Part shown: positions 16,687 through 23,231 of the stretch, one piece after another
Layout of the letters: each line of letters opens with the position of its first letter
Position numbering within the stretch: the first letter of the stretch is position 1
From: JBMNNU01 sp050942695
Lineage (GTDB): Bacteria; Chloroflexota; UBA6077
Reading direction: 5' to 3'
DNA length: 29,955 nt
Assembly: GCA_050942695.1 (NCBI GenBank)
Contig: JBMNNU010000002.1
Span: forward strand, 1-29,955
Made by a program: the position numbers and the translations under genes
The notes under the pieces: model-generated
Databases searched by the model: none
What the model was told of the DNA's origin: nothing
The model's input: the letters and a program-made list of their open reading frames with translations, nothing else

Positions 16687-17043
16687 CTACGCAGCTTTCC
16701 TCAGCACCGCCGCCTTAGCTGTCTCATACTCCTGATCGGTGATGATCCCCTCCCGCTCAAGTCTCGATAGCTTCTCCAGTTCGTCCGCGATGCTCGTGGG
16801 AACTGTTGGACGCCCGGCTGGATACGGCGCAGGTTGCGCAAAAACACCGGCTACTGTAGGAGGACGTGCAATCAGGTAAACCAAAACGCCTAGCCAGGGC
16901 AACACGATGATCGCCACGACCCAAAGTGCCTTAGCCCACCCCGAGAGATCAGGACGGGAGAACACGTCCACCATTGTGAAGATCCATAACAGAGTCAAAG
17001 GAACCACGATGAAGAAAAACCACAGCAAATCCCAGAAAGTCAT
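16687..17043 (-). CDS. Small membrane protein with PLDc_N-like and SHOCT domains
   Basis: The 118-residue product begins with two membrane helices (about 5-25 and 38-60) arranged as in PLDc_N (phospholipase D N-terminal) proteins, W-I-F-T-M-V-D-V-F-S-R between and R-P-P after. A proline-rich linker leads to a C-terminal SHOCT element (86-116: D-E-L-E-K-L-S-R-L-x-x-x-G-I-I-T-D-x-E-Y-x-x-x-K). No phospholipase catalytic H-K-D motif is present, so no enzymatic role is implied. The start at 17043 has GAGG seven bases upstream (minus strand); an ATG 21 bases further upstream is less well placed. SHOCT segments are often oligomerisation or regulatory modules. Confidence 0.8.
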   Translation of the reverse strand: MTFWDLLWFFFIVVPLTLLWIFTMVDVFSRPDLSGWAKALWVVAIIVLPWLGVLVYLIARPPTVAGVFAQPAPYPAGRPTVPTSIADELEKLSRLEREGIITDQEYETAKAAVLRKAA

Positions 17044-17424
17044 TGGCGCACCTCGTAATACCATGGGCTGTCCACAGGTGGGCGAGCACGATTGGTAAAT
17101 GGGGCAGGAATGGCAACTGCCTCAGCTCTTTTCCGGTAGTTGCTCATTACCCCCTCGTACCCTTTATGCTCTATGTGAGGCCGTTTAACTGCAGCGCAAA
17201 GAATGCAACTGCTGTGCCTCGTTTTATTCCCGATCAACCCGGAAAATGACTCCCTTCGAAGCCCGCATCTATCGTTGATTGCCCCGTCCAATCACCTATG
17301 TTGGGCTGGAACGAGAAAAACAGTAACCGAAGGTGCTGCTCTACGTTAAATTATTACAACCACCACGAACTACATATAACCCCCCATATTCTATTGATCT
17401 ACACCAAGCATACGAGGTTGATAT
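17044..17424. other. Divergent intergenic region (about 380 bases)
   Basis: It separates the minus-strand SHOCT gene from the BlaI-type gene. No frame with protein-like composition and a ribosome-binding site was found on either strand, and no tRNA or clear hairpin. The right end is AT-rich (from about 17345) and likely holds the blaI-type promoter. Confidence 0.55.
17351..17380 (+). promoter_or_regulatory. Candidate promoter and half-operator of the BlaI-type gene
   Basis: TATAAC at 17375-17380 resembles a -10 hexamer but the -35 side (TTATTA at 17351-17356, spacer 18) is weak. ACTACATAT at 17369-17377 matches one half of the known Bla/Mec operator dyad (ACTACATATGTAGT) and overlaps the -10; the second half is absent. 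Autorepression is plausible but poorly supported. Confidence 0.3.
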
Positions 17425-17790
17425 ATGGTTGATGAGAGTGTGTTGGCCAATCTCGAGGCGAAAGGGATAGGCCCTCTTGAGATAGCTATCATGAATGTCA
17501 TCTGGAAACGAGGGGAGGCTACCTCCCGAGAAGTTTTTGAAGCTATGAGGGAGATCCATCCTTACGGGCAATCAACTATCCTTACAGTCCTTCGACGGCT
17601 AACATCTCGGGGGTTGTTGAACTCCAATAAAAAAAATGACCTGTTCCATTATTCCCCGGCATTGAGCCGTGAAGAGCTCGGTGGTGTTTTGATCGATCGA
17701 ATTACCAACCGGCTTTTCCAAGGGAACTCAATGGCATTGATCGAATACTTGACGGAAAAGGGCCGCGATCCTGATGGCTCCCGTTCCTAA
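17425..17790 (+). CDS. BlaI/MecI/CopY-family transcriptional repressor
   Basis: The 121-residue protein has the family's N-terminal winged helix: L-E-I-A-I-M-N-V-I-W-K-R-G-E-A-T (18-33), recognition region S-T-I-L-T-V-L-R-R-L-T-S-R-G-L-L (50-65), and a wing ending in F-H-Y-S-P (74-78), followed by a short dimerisation region (about 80-115). These repressors control beta-lactam resistance or copper genes, usually with a BlaR1/MecR1 sensor protease next door. No such protease or lactamase is present here, so it is an orphan; the GIDE-domain membrane gene downstream and itself are the nearest candidate targets. ATG follows GAGGT at 17414-17418. Confidence 0.87.
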   Translation: MVDESVLANLEAKGIGPLEIAIMNVIWKRGEATSREVFEAMREIHPYGQSTILTVLRRLTSRGLLNSNKKNDLFHYSPALSREELGGVLIDRITNRLFQGNSMALIEYLTEKGRDPDGSRS

Positions 17791-17834
17791 CGAATAACGC
17801 CGCTAGCTGCCCGGCTTCACGATCAGGGCAACCG

Positions 17835-17858
17835 GCTATCAGTCAAAAAATTGATAGC
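17835..17858 (+). repeat. Inverted repeat after the BlaI-type gene
   Basis: GCTATCA (17835-17841) is complementary to TGATAGC (17852-17858) around an A-rich ten-base loop. It lies 45 bases after the BlaI-type stop and 91 before the next gene's most likely ATG. It could be a weak terminator or an operator for the downstream promoter; nothing decides between them. Confidence 0.4.
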
Positions 17859-17866
17859 TAATGCCT

Positions 17867-17895
17867 TCTACAAGCATCGCTCCAGGTAGTACAAT
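17867..17895 (+). promoter_or_regulatory. Candidate promoter of the GIDE-domain gene
   Basis: TCTACA (17867-17872) and TACAAT (17890-17895) are separated by 17 bases, matching the housekeeping consensus at four and five of six positions. The position, just after the inverted repeat at 17835-17858 and about 50 bases ahead of the ATG, is suitable. Confidence 0.4.
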
Positions 17896-17948
17896 AAGCC
17901 GCAATTAGTCGGGCTGTTGAAAAAATGGAGATTTGGAGGAGGATTGGT

Positions 17949-18752
17949 ATGCTCATTGTCGTGGGGATCGTGTTACTTATCCTAGGGGTAGTCCTTTTTC
18001 TGATGCGGCGCTCACAGCAGAGCAAGCTGATGGACATCATGGGGACGAAGACCTCGACATCACAGGAGCTACAGAAGGCGGCGGAGTATGTAGCGGAGCG
18101 GTTGGGCCAACAAGGCAGCTTCAAGCAGATCGCTGAAGTCAAGGGCGTCCTTAAATGCGATAGTCCTCTTCGCTCGGAGATCGCCCAGGAGCCATGCGTC
18201 TATTACTCCATGACAGTGACCCGAGAGTACGAGGAGACTTACTGGGAGACCGACTCCAAGACCAAACGGCGGCAAAGAAGGACCAGGCGAGGATCGGAAG
18301 TGGTTTCACAGAACTCCCAGAGGATCCCATTTTGGGTGGAGGATTCGACTGGCTCGATCTTGGTGAACCCCGAGGGGGCGGATATCGACGCCGTACAGGT
18401 GATAGATAAGTTCGAGAACAATACGGGCGGGGTTATCACCCTAGGTGGATTCAGCTTCGACGTTGGCTCTCTGGTGGGGCAGTTCCTCTCAGATTCGCGG
18501 ACACTGGGATACCGCTTCCGTGAAAGCATACTACCTATAGGCCGGCAGATATATGTATTGGGTGAGGCTGCAGACACTACCGGCAAAATACAGGTTCAGA
18601 AACCCTCAGGGAAAGAGAAATTCATCATCTCTCTCAAGTCAGAGGAAGAGCTGATACGGTCTACCAAATCGGCGGCCCAGTGGATGCTGATAGGAGCTAT
18701 TGTCTCTGGGATAGCAGGCGCAGCGTTGACCATCGTGGGATTGTTCCAATAG
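17949..18752 (+). CDS. GIDE/MUL1-like domain membrane protein
   Basis: The protein (267 residues from ATG 17949) resembles the GIDE domain shared with mitochondrial MUL1-type E3 ubiquitin ligases and found in many bacteria and archaea. An N-terminal membrane helix (about 2-19) is followed by a soluble region with L-K-C-D-S-P-L-R-S-E-x-A-Q-E-P-C-V-Y-Y-S and a highly basic loop, and a second membrane helix ends the protein (about 243-265). There is no RING domain, so no ligase activity should be assumed. ATG 17949 is preferred over ATG 17925 because GGAGGAGG at 17935-17942 sits six bases before it. Role in membrane or envelope homeostasis is a guess. Confidence 0.75.
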   Translation: MLIVVGIVLLILGVVLFLMRRSQQSKLMDIMGTKTSTSQELQKAAEYVAERLGQQGSFKQIAEVKGVLKCDSPLRSEIAQEPCVYYSMTVTREYEETYWETDSKTKRRQRRTRRGSEVVSQNSQRIPFWVEDSTGSILVNPEGADIDAVQVIDKFENNTGGVITLGGFSFDVGSLVGQFLSDSRTLGYRFRESILPIGRQIYVLGEAADTTGKIQVQKPSGKEKFIISLKSEEELIRSTKSAAQWMLIGAIVSGIAGAALTIVGLFQ

Positions 18753-18754
18753 CC

Positions 18755-18798
18755 GATAGACGGGTGCCGGTGGTCGAAACCACCGGCACCCGTCTATC
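18755..18798. terminator. Perfect 20-bp hairpin between convergent genes, probable bidirectional terminator
   Basis: 18755-18774 and 18779-18798 are exact reverse complements (20 of 20) around a CGAA tetraloop. The hairpin fills almost exactly the gap between the stop of the GIDE-domain gene (18752) and the stop of selA (18799). Neither side has a T-run, so it is not a canonical intrinsic terminator, but position and strength argue for 3'-end formation on both strands. Confidence 0.75.
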
Positions 18799-20187
18799 TC
18801 AGCCAGCAGCAACTGCCAGCAGGTGATCCCCCACCAACCGGTCGTCCTCCGGCCGTACTGTACGCAGATCGAGGAGCAGCAGTGAGCGCTCGAGCCGTGC
18901 AACCACAGGCGGGTCCATCCGCCGCAACCGAGCTGCCATCTCTAACGGCGCGAGGCCCTCTGCCCCTGAAGATATCGCGATTAGCTGGGTTGGAAGAGTC
19001 TCACCAGGAAGTGAGCCGCCACCTATCGTGGAGAGGCCTGGGATCAGTTCGACCGCTAAGCCGCCCCGCCGGAGCCTTCGCGCCAGTCTGGAAGCCCTGG
19101 CCTCTATCTCCCCCAGTGGTATAGAGATCATCCTCCAAACTGGGATTTTCCGCTCAGCGTCTCTTAGAAGATAGTGGCGCAAGGTTGCCGATAGCGCTGC
19201 AATGGTCATTTTGTCTACTCGAATAGCGCGCGCCAATGGATGGCGCCGCAACTGCTCGACGTAGCGGGATTTTCCGGCGATCAACCCTGCCTGTGGGCCC
19301 CCCAGGAGTTTGTCGCCGCTGAAACACACCAAGTCTACCCCAGACTCGATCCGCTCCTGGACCAACGGCTCGTGCTGTAAACCGTATCGGGAGGAGTCGA
19401 TGAACGAGCCGCTGCCGAGATCGTCCACCACAGGGATCTTTTTGCTCCTGCCTAGCGATACGAGCTCGTCTATGGATGTGGAGTGAACGAAGCCCTCCAC
19501 ACGGAAGTTGCTGGGGTGGACGTGGAGCAGGAGCGCCGTGTTCTCGGTTATCGCCTCTTCATAGTCCCTCAGGTAGGTCCGGTTGGTGGTACCAACCTCC
19601 ACTAACTTCGCGCCACTCTGGCGAAGCACGTCCGGGATTCGGAATCCGCCTCCGATCTCAACAGCTTGCCCCCTGGAAACGATCACTTCACGCCCTTGGG
19701 CTAGTGCCGACAGGGTGAGCAGCACTGCAGCGGCATTATTATTGACGGCTATCGCATCCTCTGCCCCCGTTATCCGCCGGAGCAGTTCGGTGACGTGCTC
19801 GTGCCGTGAACCCCGAAGCCCCTCCTCTAACCGGTACTCCAGGTTGCTATATCCACCTGCTACTAGTTGCACGGCGCGTAAAGCATCATCGCTCAGAGGT
19901 GCTCGACCCAGATTAGTGTGGACGATCACTCCGGTGGCGTTGATAACCGGCCGGAGGGATGGCCTAAAAGCCGATTCTAGCCGCCGTTTCGCCATCTCGA
20001 GAATGGTGGTGGTGCTCGGCAGGGCCGCGCCTGCCCGGATATCGGATCGAGCATCCTCCAGCGTTTCCCTGAGAGCCTGGACCACCAGGTCGCGGGGGTA
20101 CTGCTCGGCTAACTGTACTGCGGCTTGTTCTTTCAGCAAACGGTCCACGCTGGGAAGGCGACGTAGGGCGTCATTCGTATCGACCAA
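18799..20187 (-). CDS. selA: L-seryl-tRNA(Sec) selenium transferase SelA
   Basis: SelA is a PLP enzyme that converts seryl-tRNA(Sec) to selenocysteinyl-tRNA(Sec) using selenophosphate, forming large ring oligomers. The 462-residue length is typical. Landmarks are the N-terminal LRRLPSVDRLL (8-18), INATGVIVHTNLGRAPLS (82-99), a V-N-N-N-A-A-A-V segment (148-155), DDLGSGS (255-261) and the PLP lysine in CFSGDKLLGGPQAG (Lys293). The TTG start is supported by GGGAGG just upstream on the minus strand. It lies on the same strand as selB but 3.5 kb away, with plus-strand genes between, so the two are not one simple operon. Confidence 0.95.
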   Translation of the reverse strand: MVDTNDALRRLPSVDRLLKEQAAVQLAEQYPRDLVVQALRETLEDARSDIRAGAALPSTTTILEMAKRRLESAFRPSLRPVINATGVIVHTNLGRAPLSDDALRAVQLVAGGYSNLEYRLEEGLRGSRHEHVTELLRRITGAEDAIAVNNNAAAVLLTLSALAQGREVIVSRGQAVEIGGGFRIPDVLRQSGAKLVEVGTTNRTYLRDYEEAITENTALLLHVHPSNFRVEGFVHSTSIDELVSLGRSKKIPVVDDLGSGSFIDSSRYGLQHEPLVQERIESGVDLVCFSGDKLLGGPQAGLIAGKSRYVEQLRRHPLARAIRVDKMTIAALSATLRHYLLRDAERKIPVWRMISIPLGEIEARASRLARRLRRGGLAVELIPGLSTIGGGSLPGETLPTQLIAISSGAEGLAPLEMAARLRRMDPPVVARLERSLLLLDLRTVRPEDDRLVGDHLLAVAAG

Positions 20188-20241
20188 GATTACCTCCCGC
20201 CGGGTTTTTCATACCGAAGGCTAATACCTGGTATATGCTCG

Positions 20242-20271
20242 ATTGTAGCGACCTGATCCTGGATGTGTAAA
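20242..20271 (-). promoter_or_regulatory. Candidate selA promoter
   Basis: On the minus strand TTTACA (20271-20266) and TACAAT (20247-20242) are separated by 18 bases; each differs from consensus at one position. A small dyad ATACC-T-GGTAT (20224-20234) lies just downstream, near the expected transcription start, and could be an operator. Confidence 0.5.
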
Positions 20272-20328
20272 GTTGAAACGAGTCGTTGCGCTATTGAAAA
20301 AAATATTAATTTTACCCCCTAAAAACTA

Positions 20329-20357
20329 TTGACAAAATTAACGTCAATCTAAATAAT
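20329..20357 (+). promoter_or_regulatory. Strong promoter with embedded dyad, upstream of the DUF2089 gene
   Basis: A consensus -35 TTGACA (20329-20334) is followed after exactly 17 bases by AATAAT (20352-20357). The surrounding 80 bases are strongly AT-rich. TTGAC (20329-20333) and GTCAA (20343-20347) form a dyad with a nine-base spacer that covers the -35 and spacer, a good position for a repressor, perhaps the DUF2089 protein itself. Confidence 0.65.
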
Positions 20358-20441
20358 AGTCACTGCTAGATTGAATATATTGAACATCCGGTTAATGTCG
20401 ATCTTGTGTGGCGGTCAATAATACTATCAGGCGAGGTGGCG

Positions 20442-20816
20442 ATGATACATACGGTTATCGGCCAGTGTCCTGTATGCGAAGGGGAGTTGGAGGTGTCTAG
20501 GCTTCGCTGCCTGAGCTGCGGGACTGCTATCGAAGGACGGTTTTCCCTAGGCAAGTTCCACTCTCTCAGCAAGGAGCAGCTTCAGTTCGCGGAGGTGTTC
20601 ATTCGCAACAGGGGCAACATAAAAGATGTGGAAAGAGAAATGGGTATATCCTATCCAACTGTAAGGAGCAAACTCGACGCTCTGATCAAGGCGCTCGGCT
20701 ACGATGTGCCGGAGGAGCCCAAGGTAACGCCGGACCGTCGAAAGGAGATCCTTGCCCAGTTGGAGCAAGGGGAGATCGACTCGGAGGAAGCCATCAGATT
20801 GTTGCGCGGGAAGTAA
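20442..20816 (+). CDS. DUF2089-family zinc-ribbon/HTH regulator
   Basis: The 124-residue protein opens with a zinc ribbon (Cys9, Cys12, Cys23, Cys26), then a helix-turn-helix-like region (about 44-85: L-S-x-E-Q-L-x-F-A-E-V-F-I-R-x-R-G-N-I-K-D-V-E-R-E-x-G-I-S-Y-P-T-V-R), and ends with a short I-L-A-x-L-E-x-G-E-I-D-S-E-E-A-I-R-L-L segment like those in SHOCT/YvlB proteins. This is the DUF2089 layout; members are regarded as DNA-binding regulators but are poorly characterised. ATG 20442 follows GAGGTG at 20433-20438. The next gene carries the same C-terminal type of helix pair, and such pairs are a recurrent arrangement. Confidence 0.85.
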   Translation: MIHTVIGQCPVCEGELEVSRLRCLSCGTAIEGRFSLGKFHSLSKEQLQFAEVFIRNRGNIKDVEREMGISYPTVRSKLDALIKALGYDVPEEPKVTPDRRKEILAQLEQGEIDSEEAIRLLRGK

Positions 20817-20891
20817 GCTTTTTTCCTTGCGAATTCGGTTATCAGCAAGAGAGCATCATTCGAATGCTCCAGCGTTGGAGAGGAGTCGAAT

Positions 20892-21458
20892 TTGGAGATC
20901 GGCCAGAGAATCGGGAGATACGTTTTCAACCGGAAGAATTCCGAGAGGCAGGAGCAAGCCCTCAATCACGAGGCAGCGACGTTGAGTCTTAGTAGAGACG
21001 TTCCCAAGAGTGAGGTACAGAGTCAATCGTTTGGAGCGATGGACTACCAGGAAATGCAGGAAGGAGTGGCCGAGATGGATGCTGAGCGGATACAAATACT
21101 GAAGATGGTTGAAGAGCACAAAATTACAGCCGAGGAGGCCGCCAAGCTGCTGGCAGCGCTGGAGGCGCCTGCCGTCGCCAAATCGAACGAGGTTTCCACT
21201 TCTACTCAAGCCCGCTGGTTGAGGGTTCGTGTCACCGATATCCCGACAGGCCGGGCCAAGGTCAATGTCAACGTGCCTATCGGTGTCATCTCGGCGGCGG
21301 GGAAGCTGGGGCTTCGCTTTGGTCTGCAAAAATATGCAGATCATGAAGGTATCGATGTCGACGAGATTATCGAGGCGATCCGAACCGGGGCTGCTGGCAA
21401 GCTGGTAGACGTGACCAACGAACAGGGCTCGGAGCATGTAGAGGTATACGTGGAATAG
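20892..21458 (+). CDS. SHOCT/YvlB-like protein paired with the DUF2089 gene
   Basis: The 188-residue protein has a charged N-terminal 60 residues, a helix pair E-R-I-Q-I-L-K-M-V-E-E-H-K-I-T-A-E-E-A-A-K-L-L-A-A-L-E (65-91) like the N terminus of YvlB/LiaX proteins, and a C-terminal domain beginning W-L-R-V-R-V-T-D (109-116) with G-R-A-K-V-N-V-N-V-P-I. No membrane segment or signal peptide is visible. Start is TTG 20892 with AGGAG at 20881-20885; an internal ATG at residue 50 is a weaker alternative. It follows the DUF2089 gene by 75 bases and is probably cotranscribed. By analogy with YvlB the pair may act in envelope-stress sensing; this is inference. Confidence 0.75.
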   Translation: MEIGQRIGRYVFNRKNSERQEQALNHEAATLSLSRDVPKSEVQSQSFGAMDYQEMQEGVAEMDAERIQILKMVEEHKITAEEAAKLLAALEAPAVAKSNEVSTSTQARWLRVRVTDIPTGRAKVNVNVPIGVISAAGKLGLRFGLQKYADHEGIDVDEIIEAIRTGAAGKLVDVTNEQGSEHVEVYVE

Positions 21459-21505
21459 CCGCCAGTTTTTGGTAGACTAGTATGCCGACATAGGCGAATG
21501 TAATA

Positions 21506-21589
21506 GCTGTCATACTGAGCGTCGAGCGCAGGATCCCTGCAAGCCCTCCCTGGCCACGTGGAGATGCTTCGCTCCCCGCTCAGCATAGC
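21506..21589. repeat. Palindromic intergenic element (CTGAGCG-type)
   Basis: The left arm (21506-21535, containing CATACTGAGCG and GAGCGCAGGATC) is an imperfect inverse of the right arm (21563-21589, containing GATGCTTCGCTCC and CCGCTCAGCATAGC), spanning 84 bases of the 209-base gap. It resembles the dispersed TCATTCTGAGCG...CGAAGNATC palindromes I know from Chloroflexota and other genomes, so a REP- or MITE-like origin is likely. Nothing else was seen in this gap. Confidence 0.7.
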
Positions 21590-21667
21590 AATTATTACTA
21601 CTACCATCCATCTGATGAGCTGACCGCAAAGCCCATACAGATTTACACCAGAAGGATCGGGATTATA

Positions 21668-22675
21668 GTGCTCGATTGCCCTCCGCTAGTCTCCGTCATC
21701 GTTGTCAATTGGAACGGGCGCGCCCATCTCGAGCGATGCCTCGAAGCGCTGGCGAGCCAGACACTCGCTGATTTCGAGGTTATCGTCGTGGACAACGGCT
21801 CCACCGATGGGTCGGTAGAGCTGCTCCGCAAAAGCTATCCGAGGGTCCGGGTGATCGCCCTGCCTCGCAATGTGGGTTTCGCTGCGGGCAACAACGCTGG
21901 GATCTTAGCAAGTTCCGCCACTTTTATAGCAACCTTGAACAACGATACCGAAGCGCACCCTCGCTGGCTAGAGCAGTTGGTGGAACCGGCAAGGCGAGAT
22001 CCAACTGTTGGCATGGTAGCCTCAAAGATGCTGTTTGCCCATCAGCCCAACACGATCAACTCGGCAGGCATCGCATTGGACCTTGCCGGCATCGCCTGGG
22101 ACAGGCTGGGTGGCGCTCCGGATAACAACGATGAGCGGGTGGAGGAGATTTTTGGCCCTTGTGCGGGAGCTGCTCTCTACAGGCGAGCGATGTTAGACGA
22201 GATCGGACTCTTCGACGAGGAGTTCTTTGCCTACCTCGAGGATGTAGACCTTGCCTGGAGAGCCCGTTTGGCCGGATGGAGATGCCTGTACGCACCTCAG
22301 GCCGTCGTCAGCCACGTCCATTCAGCTACGGGGGTGGAAGGTTCCCCCTTTAAGAGCTACCATTTAGGCAGGAACAAGCTGTGGACTATCGTCAAAAACT
22401 ACCCTGCCCCGCAGCTCTTCCTAGCTTTGCCCCTGATAGTGGCGTACGATCTTGCTGCCACACTGTATGGGTTGATTGCCAGGCGAGACCTGGCGGCATT
22501 GAAGGGGCGGATCATGGGAACGCTGGCATTGCCCAGACAGTGGGCCAAGCGGCGCAATGTGCAAAAGATGCGTCGAGTATCATACTCCGATATGGTGGAG
22601 TGGATGGCTCCCCTGGCGACACCCCTAGCGGTGTTAGACCGCTACCGACACCTGCGTTGGGAGGAATCATGCTAA
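21668..22675 (+). CDS. Family 2 glycosyltransferase
   Basis: The 335-residue protein has a GT-A fold GT2 signature: VSVIVVNWNG at 8-17, VIVVDNGSTDGS (38-49), N-V-G-F-A-A-G-N-N-A-G (68-78), the acidic N-N-D-T-E metal/nucleotide site (91-95) and F-A-Y-L-E-D-V-D-L-A-W-R acceptor-side motif near residue 190. This layout is typical of rhamnosyl- or other sugar transferases that extend surface glycans. A hydrophobic stretch near 250-275 may attach it to the membrane. The GTG start follows AAGGAT. It overlaps fabZ by seven bases, so the two are translated together, and three GT9 enzymes follow. Confidence 0.9.
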   Translation: MLDCPPLVSVIVVNWNGRAHLERCLEALASQTLADFEVIVVDNGSTDGSVELLRKSYPRVRVIALPRNVGFAAGNNAGILASSATFIATLNNDTEAHPRWLEQLVEPARRDPTVGMVASKMLFAHQPNTINSAGIALDLAGIAWDRLGGAPDNNDERVEEIFGPCAGAALYRRAMLDEIGLFDEEFFAYLEDVDLAWRARLAGWRCLYAPQAVVSHVHSATGVEGSPFKSYHLGRNKLWTIVKNYPAPQLFLALPLIVAYDLAATLYGLIARRDLAALKGRIMGTLALPRQWAKRRNVQKMRRVSYSDMVEWMAPLATPLAVLDRYRHLRWEESC

Positions 22676-23154
22676 ACGCACAGGAAATCCAGGAGATTAT
22701 CCCACATCGATACCCATTTTTACTGGTAGACCGGATCGTCGATCTCGTTGAAGGGGTCAGCGCTGTGGGGATCAAGAACGTCACGGCCAACGAGCCCTTC
22801 TTCCAGGGACACTTTCCCGGCTATCCGGTGATGCCGGGGGTGCTGATCGTCGAAGCGCTGGCCCAGGTGGGGGCAGTGGTGCTGCTGAAGATGCCGGCCA
22901 ACCAGGGAAAGATAGCGCTTTTCGCTGGGATCGACGGCCTCCGCTTCAGGAAGCAGGTTTTCCCCGGCGATACGCTACGGCTCGAGGTCCAATTAACCAG
23001 GATGCGGGGCCCCGTTGGGAAAGGGAGCGCTGTGGCCACGGTTGACGGAGACGTAGTAGCTGAAGGCGAGTTGATGTTTGCCATCGGCGACTCCTCGGTA
23101 GCGCCAGGACCCACAAAAGCGGCCGGCCAAGAGGCCAAAGGAGGCCAACAGTAA
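22669..23154 (+). CDS. fabZ: 3-hydroxyacyl-[acyl-carrier-protein] dehydratase FabZ
   Basis: FabZ dehydrates beta-hydroxyacyl-ACP in type II fatty acid synthesis. The protein (161 residues from ATG 22669) shows I-P-H-R-Y-P-F-L-L-V-D-R (11-22), the catalytic segment F-F-Q-G-H-F-P-G-Y-P-V-M-P-G-V-L with His48, and Glu62 in V-E-A-L-A-Q. The last 20 or so residues are a Gly/Ala/Gln-rich tail beyond the usual end. GGGAGG at 22659-22664 precedes the ATG, which overlaps the end of the glycosyltransferase gene. Placement within a glycosyltransferase cluster, away from other fab genes, hints at supply of acyl chains for a glycolipid. Confidence 0.93.
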   Translation: MLNAQEIQEIIPHRYPFLLVDRIVDLVEGVSAVGIKNVTANEPFFQGHFPGYPVMPGVLIVEALAQVGAVVLLKMPANQGKIALFAGIDGLRFRKQVFPGDTLRLEVQLTRMRGPVGKGSAVATVDGDVVAEGELMFAIGDSSVAPGPTKAAGQEAKGGQQ

Positions 23155-23231
23155 TTAGGCCACTCGCTTGCCCCTGCGATCTAATTACAGAATCCACCAG
23201 AACCAGGAGAGCAAAGCTGCGCCTTTGGCTG

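Noticed and set aside
17040..17291. 83-codon minus-strand frame in the divergent gap
   Set aside because: No ribosome-binding site or recognisable motif, and it overlaps the start of the well-supported SHOCT gene in another phase.
17369..17377. A complete Bla/Mec operator
   Set aside because: Only one half-site (ACTACATAT) is present; the matching half is missing, so it is listed only as a weak candidate.
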